Below are positions 9,256-17,399 of a stretch of 64,000 bases of DNA, piece by piece. The number at the start of each line of letters is the position of its first letter. The stretch's first letter is position 1. The notes under the pieces were generated by a model. It searched no databases, was not told the DNA's origin, and worked only from the letters and a program-made list of their open reading frames with translations. This DNA comes from Escherichia ruysiae (lineage in GTDB: Bacteria; Pseudomonadota; Gammaproteobacteria; Enterobacterales; Enterobacteriaceae). Position numbers and translations under genes: made by a program. The stretch lies in NCBI RefSeq assembly GCF_902498915.1, contig NZ_CABVLQ010000001.1; one strand, written 5' to 3'.

Positions 9256-9264
9256 AGATTTTCT

Positions 9265-9285
9265 CCGGCCTGCAATGCAGGCCGG
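9265..9285. terminator. Palindrome between convergent flgN and murJ
   Basis: The perfect inverted repeat CCGGCCTGC/GCAGGCCGG sits between the stops of convergent flgN and murJ. The T-tracts are weak on both sides, so terminator function is inferred mainly from position. Confidence 0.6.
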
Positions 9286-9294
9286 AACGCATTA

Positions 9295-10830
9295 TTACAC
9301 CGTCCGACGGGCAAACTCTTTAACTTTGAAGCCCAGCACCGCCAGCGCGGCAAAGTATGCCGCGATCCCCGCGACAACAACCGCCATCAAGCGTAGTAAA
9401 CGCCAGGGCATAGTGCCCAATGACCACTCTGGCATGATGTGTAACATACCTAACAGCACGCCAGACATCACCAATACGGCTACCAACAAACGCAGCAGAA
9501 ACGCAGTCCAGCCGGGCTGCGGGGTGAAGATTTTCTGCTTACGCAACTGCCAGTACAGCAGCGAAGCATTCAGGCAAGCCGCAAGACCAATGGAAAGCGA
9601 CAATCCGGCATGTTTCAACGGGCCGATAAACGCCAGGTTCATCAATTGCGTCAGGATCAGCGTGACGATGGCTATTTTTACCGGTGTTTTAATGTCCTGT
9701 CGGGAATAAAAGCCCGGAGCCAGCACTTTCACCACAATCAGGCCAATCAAACCCACCGAGTAAGCAATTAACGCCCGCTGGGTCATCAGCGCATCAAAGG
9801 CGGTAAATTTACCGTATTGAAACAGTGAAACGGTCAACGGCCCGGAAAGGATACCCAGCGCCACCGCGCTTGGCAGCGCCAGCAAGAAACAAAGACGCAG
9901 CCCCCAGTCCATCAAGCGGTTGTATTCATCGTGATTGCCGCTGGCAAAACTTTTCGACAGCGACGGTAGCAAAATGGTGCCCAGCGCCACGCCCAGTACG
10001 CCAGACGGGAACTCCATTAAACGGTCGGCGTAATACATCCAGGACACAGAACCGGATGCCAAAAACGAAGCGAAAATGGTGTTAATGATCAAGGAGATCT
10101 GACTGACAGAGACGCCAAGAATCGCCGGTCCCATCTGTTTCACCACGCGCATCGCACCCGCATCGTGGAAGTTAATGCGTGGCAAAACCAACATGCCTAT
10201 CTTCTTCAGGTGCGGTAGCTGATAAACCAGTTGCAGGATACCGCCCACCGTTACAGCCCACGCCAGCGCCAGCACAGGCGGATTAAAGTACGGCGCGGCA
10301 AACAGCGCAAAACCAATCATGCTGATGTTAAGTAACGTCGGGGCAAATGCCGGAATCGAAAAACGGTTCCAGGTATTGAGAATCGCCCCCACCAGCGACG
10401 CCAGGGAGATCAGCAAAATATAGGGAAAAGTAATCTGTAATAGCTGGGTAGTCAGGGCAAATTTGTCGGCAGTATCAGCAAAGCCCGGCGCGGTCACCAT
10501 GATTACCCACGGCGCGGCGAGCATCCCGGCAACCGTCACAACCGCCAGCGCGAGTGTCAGCAGACCAGAAACATAAGAGACAAAGACCCGCGTGGCGTCT
10601 TCACCCTGCTTGCTTTTATATTCCGCCAGAATCGGCACAAATGCCTGGGAGAAGGCTCCTTCAGCAAAAATACGGCGCAACAAGTTAGGAAGTTTAAAAG
10701 CGACAAAAAAGGCGTCGGTTGCCATCCCTGCGCCAAAGATTCTGGCGACAATTGCGTCACGTGCGAAGCCAAGCACACGCGAAAACATGGTCATCGAGCT
10801 GACGGCGGCCAGCGATTTTAATAAATTCAT
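9295..10830 (-). CDS. murJ: Lipid II flippase MurJ
   Basis: MurJ (511 aa from MNLLKSL) is an essential inner-membrane flippase of the MOP superfamily that moves lipid II to the periplasm for peptidoglycan synthesis. About 14 membrane segments are evident. The functionally important ARIFGAGMATDAFFVAF region and the FAEGAFSQAFVPIL segment near residues 25-70 are intact. The start 13 codons inside the longest open frame gives the family length. Formerly mviN. Convergent with flgN. Confidence 0.97.
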   Translation of the reverse strand: MNLLKSLAAVSSMTMFSRVLGFARDAIVARIFGAGMATDAFFVAFKLPNLLRRIFAEGAFSQAFVPILAEYKSKQGEDATRVFVSYVSGLLTLALAVVTVAGMLAAPWVIMVTAPGFADTADKFALTTQLLQITFPYILLISLASLVGAILNTWNRFSIPAFAPTLLNISMIGFALFAAPYFNPPVLALAWAVTVGGILQLVYQLPHLKKIGMLVLPRINFHDAGAMRVVKQMGPAILGVSVSQISLIINTIFASFLASGSVSWMYYADRLMEFPSGVLGVALGTILLPSLSKSFASGNHDEYNRLMDWGLRLCFLLALPSAVALGILSGPLTVSLFQYGKFTAFDALMTQRALIAYSVGLIGLIVVKVLAPGFYSRQDIKTPVKIAIVTLILTQLMNLAFIGPLKHAGLSLSIGLAACLNASLLYWQLRKQKIFTPQPGWTAFLLRLLVAVLVMSGVLLGMLHIMPEWSLGTMPWRLLRLMAVVVAGIAAYFAALAVLGFKVKEFARRTV

Positions 10831-10939
10831 CGGTGTTCTAATCCAGACCCACGGGCAAAACGCCTGCAAGGCAGGCGCTGAAAGAGGCGAATAGTCTACC
10901 TGGATTATGGTGAATTGCTACCGCCAGATGTTACAGGGT

Positions 10940-11863
10940 TTATTCACTCATCGCGTCGCGCCAGATCTTGTCAACGATGCGCTGCGCCAGCACCGCCTGT
11001 TCACCGGCGGTTTGCGGAACTGTCTGATTTTGCACGCACTCAATGAAGTGACGTGCGCAACCAACAAATCCACGCTGCTCAAGGGTACTCTGCCAGCCTG
11101 GAATCGGTTTATGCACTACCCCCTGCCCGCGCTCCTCACGCCATTCACGCATATCCGTAATGTCGATGAGCGCACCGTCAGTCACGGCCTGCACGGCTTC
11201 ACGCTGACTTCCGGCACGGCGATGCATACTGGTGGTAATCTGCAAAGAACCCGCAGAAAAATGGTGCTCGGCAAATAGCATTTCGCCAGCGTCGTTAGTC
11301 AGTAGCGTGCCGCCATCCAGAGAGGCTTTACCGCCAGACAACCACAGCGCGGTATCCACCACATGCAGATAATCATCCAGCAACGTGAAATAAAGATCGT
11401 GCGGCCCGACACTATTGCTACGATGCTTATCCATTCTTAGCGAGGCCGCCGTAGCGAGTTGCGTTTTTAACTCACAGTAGAGAGGTGCGAAACGGCGGTT
11501 AAAACCGACCATCAGGGTGAGTTTTTTCCGTGCTGCCAGTTCCACCAGCCGCTCGGCATCACGCAGATTTTCCGCCAGCGGTTTATCAACACAAACATGC
11601 ACCCCCGCATTTAACAGCGCACTGACAACCTCAAAGTGGCTGGCAGTGCTTGAATGCACGAAAACCGCATCGCAACTGGCGGCGAGGCTGGATAACGAAT
11701 CAGCGTAGGGAATGCGCCAGCTTTCACAAACTGGCAGGGCTTTCTCACGCGTTGGCGACCACGCGCCTTGTAACGTCCAGTCTGATGCTGCCGCCAGCAC
11801 CGGTAACCACGCTTTTTGCGCGATGCCGCCTAATCCCACTACGCCGATACGTAATTTTTTCAC
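10940..11863 (-). CDS. yceM: Putative Gfo/Idh/MocA-family oxidoreductase YceM (MviM)
   Basis: This 307-aa protein has an N-terminal Rossmann fold (KKLRIGVVGLGGIAQKAW, a GxGGIA dinucleotide-binding motif) and the CVDKPLAENLRDAERLVE segment with the conserved DKPLA Lys-Pro of the Gfo/Idh/MocA family. It is likely an NAD(P)-dependent sugar or polyol dehydrogenase; the substrate is unknown. The start is a GTG (VKKLRIG), giving the family length. One base separates it from yceH upstream. Confidence 0.93.
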   Translation of the reverse strand: MKKLRIGVVGLGGIAQKAWLPVLAAASDWTLQGAWSPTREKALPVCESWRIPYADSLSSLAASCDAVFVHSSTASHFEVVSALLNAGVHVCVDKPLAENLRDAERLVELAARKKLTLMVGFNRRFAPLYCELKTQLATAASLRMDKHRSNSVGPHDLYFTLLDDYLHVVDTALWLSGGKASLDGGTLLTNDAGEMLFAEHHFSAGSLQITTSMHRRAGSQREAVQAVTDGALIDITDMREWREERGQGVVHKPIPGWQSTLEQRGFVGCARHFIECVQNQTVPQTAGEQAVLAQRIVDKIWRDAMSE

Positions 11864-11864
11864 T

Positions 11865-12512
11865 TTAATCTCCCAGATGGGCCAGCAATGAATCAAGACG
11901 CTGTTTCAGTTCTGCCACTTCGATTTCCAGTGCTTCGACACGAGCCTGTAAATCGCCGTCAACCGCGTTCGACGACTCCGTTAACACCGGTTGATCCTCA
12001 ACCTCACCGCTGAAAAGATGCATATAACGGCTTTCACGTTTACCCGGGTCACGAGCCAGGCGAACCACAAAAGGCCCGTCTTCACGATTAGCCAGTTGTT
12101 CCAGCGTGGACTCCACTTCCGCCATATCGCTAAATTCATACATCCGCGCCGCGCGGCTGCGCAATTCGCCTGGCGTCTGGGCACCGCGTAACAACAAAGT
12201 GGTTATCAACGCCACTTCTGCGGCACTCAGTTTCAGATCGCCAAATTCTGAATTACAAAAGCGTTGCTCATATTTGGTGACCCGATTACCAAAACCGCTC
12301 ACCGTGCGTAAATAATGACGTTTGACCAGATTATCCAGCTGCTCCTGCACCTCGGATTCACTCAGATTCATTACCGGTTCACGGTTCGTTTTCTGATTAC
12401 AGGCCGTTACTACACCATTTACAGAAAGCGGATATTGCTCCGGCGTTGTCACCTGTTTTTCCAGCAAGCAGCCAATCACGCGGGCTTCCAGTGCAGTAAG
12501 TTGATATTTCAT
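11865..12512 (-). CDS. yceH: Conserved DUF480 protein YceH
   Basis: This 215-aa protein has the UPF0502/DUF480 fold, two winged-helix-like domains. The N-terminus LTALEARVIGCLLEKQVTTP and the segment LLRGAQTPGELRSRAARMY are characteristic. The C-terminus is a short coiled coil (RVEALEIEVAELKQRLDSLL). Function is unproven. It sits directly between yceM and rimJ on the same strand, probably one transcript. Confidence 0.93.
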   Translation of the reverse strand: MKYQLTALEARVIGCLLEKQVTTPEQYPLSVNGVVTACNQKTNREPVMNLSESEVQEQLDNLVKRHYLRTVSGFGNRVTKYEQRFCNSEFGDLKLSAAEVALITTLLLRGAQTPGELRSRAARMYEFSDMAEVESTLEQLANREDGPFVVRLARDPGKRESRYMHLFSGEVEDQPVLTESSNAVDGDLQARVEALEIEVAELKQRLDSLLAHLGD

Positions 12513-12522
12513 GAGATTCTCC

Positions 12523-13107
12523 TTAGCGGCCGGGCGTCCAGTCTGGGGTGGTTAATGCCGTCAGTACGTGATCGCGCCATTGTCCATCAATCAACAAATA
12601 ATCTTTCGCATAGCCTTCTTTTTCAAAACCCAGTCGCGCAAGTAAATCACCGCTGCGTTTATTGTGCGGCATATAGTTGGCCATAATGCGATGAATATGT
12701 TGGGTGCGCTGCATATAACGAATGGCGGCGGTCAGGGCTTCAAACATTAGCCCTTTGCCCTGCCATTTTTGCCCAATCGAATAACCGAGATAGCAGGCAT
12801 GAAAAGATCCTCGCACCACATTAGAAAAATTGGCAACGCCAATAATCTCTTTCTCATCCGGGTCGAATAACCCAAAATAGAATGCAGAACCTTGTTTATG
12901 AAATTCATTAATCATGCTTAACCTGGCCTGCCAGCCTGAAGGATAGCAGTGGCTTTCGTCGCGCACTGGTTCCCAGGGCTTGAGGAAATGGCGATTCTCT
13001 GCGTAATAATCCGCCAGCCGCCAGGCATCACGATCATGCACCAGACGCACGACCAGTCGGTCCGTGGTTAAGCGCACTTTTGGCACGTTACTGCGATAGC
13101 CAAACAT
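12523..13107 (-). CDS. rimJ: Ribosomal protein S5 N-terminal alanine acetyltransferase RimJ
   Basis: RimJ (194 aa) is a GNAT-family acetyltransferase that modifies the N-terminal Ala of ribosomal protein S5. The acetyl-CoA-binding segment YSIGQKWQGKGLMFEAL (Q/RxxGxG/A type) lies near residues 108-124, followed by HNKRSGDLLARLGFEKEG, typical of RimJ/RimL. The length is normal. Ten bases separate it from yceH. Confidence 0.96.
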   Translation of the reverse strand: MFGYRSNVPKVRLTTDRLVVRLVHDRDAWRLADYYAENRHFLKPWEPVRDESHCYPSGWQARLSMINEFHKQGSAFYFGLFDPDEKEIIGVANFSNVVRGSFHACYLGYSIGQKWQGKGLMFEALTAAIRYMQRTQHIHRIMANYMPHNKRSGDLLARLGFEKEGYAKDYLLIDGQWRDHVLTALTTPDWTPGR

Positions 13108-13342
13108 TCTATACCTACTCCTTCCCGTAACGTCTTTAATACGCTGTAAGTATTACTATACCTGCGCAACCAGAGCCTGTGAAAAGTCCAAAATGCCATT
13201 TCCTGCATTATTCACATATTTGATAAAAACTCTCTATCAAAGAGGGCTTTCGATAAAAAAATATTGTCCCGGGAATTGTGGGAAAAGTATTAGCGACCAT
13301 GCAGAATAGAAAGTGCTCATCTTTTATTTCCCAGGAGGGGAA

Positions 13343-14551
13343 ATGTCGCGCGTGTCGCAGGCGAGGAACCTGGGTAAATATTTCCTGCTCATCGATAATA
13401 TGCTGGTCGTGCTGGGGTTCTTTGTTGTCTTCCCGCTGATCTCCATCCGCTTCGTTGATCAAATGGGCTGGGCCGCCGTGATGGTCGGTATTGCCCTCGG
13501 TCTGCGTCAGTTCATTCAGCAAGGGTTGGGTATTTTTGGCGGCGCAATTGCCGACCGCTTTGGCGCTAAACCAATGATTGTCACCGGTATGCTGATGCGC
13601 GCCGCCGGATTCGCCACTATGGGCATCGCCCAGGAGCCCTGGTTACTGTGGTTTTCCTGCCTTCTCTCAGGTCTTGGCGGCACTCTTTTCGATCCGCCGC
13701 GTTCGGCGCTGGTGGTCAAATTGATTCGCCCGCAGCAACGTGGGCGCTTTTTCTCGTTGTTGATGATGCAGGACAGTGCCGGTGCGGTCATTGGCGCTTT
13801 GTTGGGAAGCTGGCTGTTGCAATATGATTTCCGCCTGGTCTGCGCCACAGGGGCGATTCTATTTGTACTGTGTGCAGCGTTTAATGCCTGGTTGTTACCG
13901 GCATGGAAACTCTCTACCGTGCGCACGCCAGTCCGCGAAGGCATGGCTCGCGTGATGCGTGATAAACGTTTTGTCACCTACGTCCTGACGCTGGCGGGCT
14001 ACTACATGCTTGCCGTTCAGGTGATGTTGATGCTGCCGATTATGGTCAACGACGTCGCCGGAGCGCCCTCTGCCGTTAAATGGATGTATGCCATTGAAGC
14101 ATGTCTCTCCTTAACCTTGCTCTACCCTATCGCTCGCTGGAGCGAAAGGCGCTTTCGTCTGGAACACCGGTTGATGGCTGGGTTGTTGATAATGTCATTA
14201 AGCATGATGCCGGTGGGCATGGTCAGCAGCCTGCAACAACTTTTCACCCTGATTTGTCTGTTTTATATCGGTTCGATCATTGCCGAACCTGCGCGTGAAA
14301 CCTTAAGTGCCTCGCTGGCGGATGCACGAGCACGCGGCAGCTATATGGGTTTTAGCCGTCTGGGTCTGGCCATTGGCGGAGCTATTGGCTATATCGGCGG
14401 CGGTTGGCTGTTTGATCTGGGAAAGTCGGCACAACAACCAGAGTTACCGTGGATGATGTTGGGCATTATTGGCATAATCACCTTCCTTGCGCTGGGTTGG
14501 CAATTTAGCCAGAAACGCGCGGCGCGTCGGTTGCTGGAACGCGACGCCTGA
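13343..14551 (+). CDS. mdtH: MFS multidrug efflux transporter MdtH
   Basis: MdtH (402 aa) is a 12-segment major facilitator superfamily exporter associated with fluoroquinolone resistance when overproduced. The MFS motif A between TM2 and TM3 is readable as GAIADRFGAKP. The start MSRVSQ, ten codons inside the longest frame, follows AGGAGGGGAA, a strong ribosome site. The gene is divergent from rimJ. In K-12 grxB follows on the same strand; here it does not. Confidence 0.96.
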   Translation: MSRVSQARNLGKYFLLIDNMLVVLGFFVVFPLISIRFVDQMGWAAVMVGIALGLRQFIQQGLGIFGGAIADRFGAKPMIVTGMLMRAAGFATMGIAQEPWLLWFSCLLSGLGGTLFDPPRSALVVKLIRPQQRGRFFSLLMMQDSAGAVIGALLGSWLLQYDFRLVCATGAILFVLCAAFNAWLLPAWKLSTVRTPVREGMARVMRDKRFVTYVLTLAGYYMLAVQVMLMLPIMVNDVAGAPSAVKWMYAIEACLSLTLLYPIARWSERRFRLEHRLMAGLLIMSLSMMPVGMVSSLQQLFTLICLFYIGSIIAEPARETLSASLADARARGSYMGFSRLGLAIGGAIGYIGGGWLFDLGKSAQQPELPWMMLGIIGIITFLALGWQFSQKRAARRLLERDA

Positions 14552-14722
14552 AAACGCGATGCTTTCTGTTACCATTGCTCGCCCTGTCAACCTGACACGC
14601 CTTAACAGCTTGTTATTACCTGCCGCCGCAGAATTCAGTTTTTTCTGCTGGCGAGTTTAACGCTGGTGGCACATGCTGCGTTGTGTCAGGATATTGACGC
14701 AGATTTCATGTCGAGGACTACC
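14552..14722. other. Intergenic segment lacking grxB
   Basis: These 171 bases lie between mdtH and yceB. K-12 carries grxB (glutaredoxin 2, 215 aa) here. No grxB-like frame, and no CPYC active-site coding, was seen in this gap or elsewhere in the window. The segment should carry the yceB promoter; TCGAGGA near 14710 is the yceB ribosome site. Confidence 0.7.
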
Positions 14723-15283
14723 ATGAACAAGTTTTTATTTGCCGCTGCATTGCTCGTCAGCGGCCTGCTCGTTGGCTGTAATCAACTCACCCAGTACACG
14801 ATTAGCGAACAAGAAATTAACCAGTCACTTGAGAAACATAATAATTTCTCGAAAGATATCGGTTTGCCCGGCGTAGCGGATGCCCATATTGTTCTGACAA
14901 ACCTGGCCAGCCAAATTGGTCGCGAAGAGCCGAATAAGATAACCTTAACCGGGGATGCAAATCTGGATATGAACTCCCTGTTCGGCAGCCAGAAAGCGAC
15001 CATGAAACTAAAACTGAAAGCACTGCCGGTTTTCGATAAAGAAAAAGGCGCTATCTTCCTGAAGGAAATGGAAGTGGTCGATGCGACGGTACAACCGGAA
15101 AAAATGCAGACAGTGATGCAAACGTTGCTCCCCTATTTGAATCAGGCATTACGCAACTACTTTAACCAGCAACCGGCTTACATTCTGCGCGAAGATGGCA
15201 GCAAAGGTGAAGCAATGGCGAAAAAACTGGCGAAAGGTATTGAGGTGAAACCTGGCGAAATTGTCATTCCGTTTACTGATTAA
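14723..15283 (+). CDS. yceB: Putative outer-membrane lipoprotein YceB
   Basis: YceB (186 aa) is a predicted lipoprotein of the DUF1439 family. The signal sequence ends in the lipobox LVGC near residue 18. The mature part has YTISEQEINQSLEKHNNFSK and ends GIEVKPGEIVIPFTD. It may bind lipids or peptidoglycan-related ligands, but the role is unknown. The start MNKFLF is preceded by GAGGACTACC; a longer frame upstream is unlikely. Confidence 0.94.
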   Translation: MNKFLFAAALLVSGLLVGCNQLTQYTISEQEINQSLEKHNNFSKDIGLPGVADAHIVLTNLASQIGREEPNKITLTGDANLDMNSLFGSQKATMKLKLKALPVFDKEKGAIFLKEMEVVDATVQPEKMQTVMQTLLPYLNQALRNYFNQQPAYILREDGSKGEAMAKKLAKGIEVKPGEIVIPFTD

Positions 15284-15288
15284 ACACG

Positions 15289-15312
15289 AGGGCGCATTCG
15301 CGCCCTTTATTT
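15289..15312 (+). terminator. Terminator after yceB
   Basis: GGGCGC-ATTC-GCGCCC stem loop followed by TTTATTTTT immediately after the yceB stop. Confidence 0.85.
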
Positions 15313-15321
15313 TTCGTGCAA

Positions 15322-15337
15322 AGGAAAACGTTTCCGC
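15322..15337 (+). promoter_or_regulatory. PurR operator upstream of pyrC
   Basis: AGGAAAACGTTTCCGC matches the 16-bp PurR operator pattern (ACGCAAACGTTTTCNT), including the central ACGTTT. K-12 pyrC is repressed by PurR from this position. The distance to the pyrC start (about 50 bases) fits a site in the promoter. Confidence 0.85.
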
Positions 15338-15388
15338 TTATCCTTTGTGTCCGGCAAAAACATCCCTTCAGCCGGAGCATAGAGATTA

Positions 15389-16435
15389 ATGACTGCACCA
15401 TCCCAGGTATTAAAGATCCGCCGCCCAGACGACTGGCACCTTCACCTCCGCGATGGCGACATGTTAAAAACTGTCGTGCCGTATACCAGCCAAACCTATG
15501 GTCGGGCCATCGTTATGCCCAATCTGGCACCGCCCGTGACGACCGTTGAAGCTGCCGTGGCTTATCGTCAACGTATTCTTGACGCCGTCCCTGCCGGGCA
15601 CGACTTCATCCCGCTGATGACCTGCTACCTAACTGATTCACTGGATGCAGACGAACTGGAGCGAGGGTTTAACGAAGGCGTGTTCACCGCTGCAAAACTT
15701 TACCCAGCAAACGCGACCACCAACTCCAGCCACGGCGTGACGTCGGTTGACGCTATCATGCCCGTACTGGAGCGAATGGAAAAAATGGGTATGCCACTGC
15801 TGGTACACGGAGAGGTGACACACGCCGACATCGACATTTTTGACCGTGAAGCGCGCTTTATTGAAACTGTTATGGAGCCGCTACGCCAACGTCTGGCTGG
15901 GCTGAAAGTGGTTTTTGAGCACATCACGACGAAAGATGCCGCTGAATATGTTCGTGACGGTAATGAACTGCTGGCTGCTACCATTACACCCCAGCATTTG
16001 ATGTTTAACCGTAACCATATGCTGGTTGGTGGCATACGTCCGCATCTGTACTGCCTGCCCATTCTCAAACGTAATGTGCATCAACAGGCGCTGCGTGAAC
16101 TGGTCGCCAGTGGCTTTAGTCGCGTTTTCCTTGGGACTGACTCCGCGCCACATGCGCGTCATCGCAAAGAGAGTAGCTGCGGTTGTGCCGGCTGTTTTAA
16201 TGCCCCAACGGCGCTGGGCAGTTACGCCACTGTCTTTGAAGAAATGAATGCGTTACAGCACTTTGAAGCATTCTGTTCTTTAAACGGCCCGCAGTTCTAT
16301 GGTTTGCCAGTCAACGAATCGTTTATTGAACTGGTACGCGAAGAGCAGAAAGTGGCTGAAAGCATCGCTCTGACTGACGACACGTTGGTGCCATTCCTGG
16401 CCGGAGAAACAGTACGCTGGACAGTTAAACAATAA
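15389..16435 (+). CDS. pyrC: Dihydroorotase PyrC
   Basis: PyrC (348 aa) interconverts N-carbamoyl-aspartate and dihydroorotate, the third step of pyrimidine synthesis. The zinc ligands are visible: DWHLHLRDG near residues 15-23, the carbamylated lysine in AAKLYPANATTN (about 100), LLVHGEVTH (about 140), VFEHITT (about 178) and the LGTDSAPH aspartate (about 250). The leader between the PurR site and the ATG contains complementary CCGGC/GCCGG arms, consistent with the known start-site-switch control of pyrC translation by CTP. The protein has roughly 20 substitutions relative to K-12 as remembered. Confidence 0.98.
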   Translation: MTAPSQVLKIRRPDDWHLHLRDGDMLKTVVPYTSQTYGRAIVMPNLAPPVTTVEAAVAYRQRILDAVPAGHDFIPLMTCYLTDSLDADELERGFNEGVFTAAKLYPANATTNSSHGVTSVDAIMPVLERMEKMGMPLLVHGEVTHADIDIFDREARFIETVMEPLRQRLAGLKVVFEHITTKDAAEYVRDGNELLAATITPQHLMFNRNHMLVGGIRPHLYCLPILKRNVHQQALRELVASGFSRVFLGTDSAPHARHRKESSCGCAGCFNAPTALGSYATVFEEMNALQHFEAFCSLNGPQFYGLPVNESFIELVREEQKVAESIALTDDTLVPFLAGETVRWTVKQ

Positions 16436-16471
16436 AAAACGTAGTTCCCTGTTGTCATTAGGTTATTTTGC

Positions 16472-16487
16472 CTGTATAAATAACCAG
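16472..16487 (+). promoter_or_regulatory. LexA box of dinI
   Basis: CTGTATAAATAACCAG fits the CTG-N10-CAG SOS box, 22 bases before the dinI start. dinI is a known SOS gene. Confidence 0.9.
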
Positions 16488-16508
16488 TATATTAAACAGG
16501 GGGCTATT

Positions 16509-16754
16509 ATGAGAATTGAAGTCACCATAGCGAAAACTTCTCCATTACCTGCCGGAGCCATTGACGCTCTGGCAGTTGAACTTTCCCGCCGTATTCAATA
16601 TGCGTTTCCTGATAACGAAGGTCATGTTTCTGTTCGTTATGCCGCAGCTAATAATTTATCGGTTATTGGCGCAACAAAAGAAGATAAACAGCGCATTAGC
16701 GAAATTCTGCAAGAAACATGGGAAAGCGCAGATGACTGGTTCGTTAGCGAATAA
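16509..16754 (+). CDS. dinI: DNA damage-inducible protein DinI
   Basis: DinI (81 aa) binds RecA filaments and modulates the SOS response, stabilising filaments and limiting UmuD cleavage. The sequence MRIEVTIAKTSPLPAGAIDA and the acidic C-terminal helix ILQETWESADDWFV, which mimics DNA at the RecA groove, are both present. ACAGGGGG precedes the chosen ATG. A LexA box precedes the gene and a terminator follows it. Confidence 0.98.
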   Translation: MRIEVTIAKTSPLPAGAIDALAVELSRRIQYAFPDNEGHVSVRYAAANNLSVIGATKEDKQRISEILQETWESADDWFVSE

Positions 16755-16775
16755 TATGCAGTAATGTTTGTTTTT

Positions 16776-16797
16776 GCCGGGTCGCCCCGGCTTTTTT
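16776..16797 (+). terminator. Terminator after dinI
   Basis: GCCGGG-TCGC-CCCGGC stem loop followed by six T residues. Confidence 0.9.
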
Positions 16798-17030
16798 ATT
16801 TTCAGCACAAAATTTCTACACTTCCTCAAAATAATTGCACGATATGCTAAAAAAATATGAATGACATGCTGTTTTATTGTTCATATAAATCTTAAAAACA
16901 AAAAAATATCTCTTTCCCCCTTTAAAAATTCTGTGGATACCCTTACTTATTGGTATACTGAAGTTGCTTCAGATAAAAATGCATTGAACCTCGAATAACG
17001 TTGTCTAGTAACACGAATTAGGGGGCCATG

Positions 17031-17285
17031 ATGGAAAAAAACAATGAAGTCATTCAGACTCATCCGCTCGTAGGGTGGGACATCAGCACCGTTGATAGCT
17101 ATGATGCTCTGATGTTGCGTTTGCACTACCAGACCCCAAATAAGTCCGAGCAGGAAGGGACTGAAGTTGGTCAGACACTCTGGTTAACTACTGATGTTGC
17201 CAGACAATTTATTTCGATATTAGAAGCAGGAATCGCCAAAATTGAATCTGGTGATTTCCATGTAAATGAGTATCGTCGTCATTAA
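17031..17285 (+). CDS. bssS: Biofilm regulator BssS
   Basis: BssS (84 aa) is a small cytoplasmic protein reported to affect biofilm formation through indole and AI-2 signalling. The sequence begins MEKNNEVIQTHPLVGWDIST. Two ATG codons are adjacent; the second (17031), spaced 5 bases or more from GGGGG, gives the usual length. The 277-base gap from dinI is AT-rich with no other gene seen. Confidence 0.95.
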   Translation: MEKNNEVIQTHPLVGWDISTVDSYDALMLRLHYQTPNKSEQEGTEVGQTLWLTTDVARQFISILEAGIAKIESGDFHVNEYRRH

Positions 17286-17306
17286 CTTGACATGACCATC
17301 CACCCA

Positions 17307-17330
17307 AAAGGCACCAGATTGGTGCCTTTA
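17307..17330 (+). terminator. Terminator after bssS
   Basis: AAAGGCACC-AGATT-GGTGCCTTT stem loop; it can act in both directions because the stem ends in A/T tracts. Confidence 0.85.
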
Positions 17331-17399
17331 CTATTTCTGGGTTGTATATCTGCATTCACTTAATTACTCTGCTTAAACCATGAGAGCAGAGAGAAAAAA

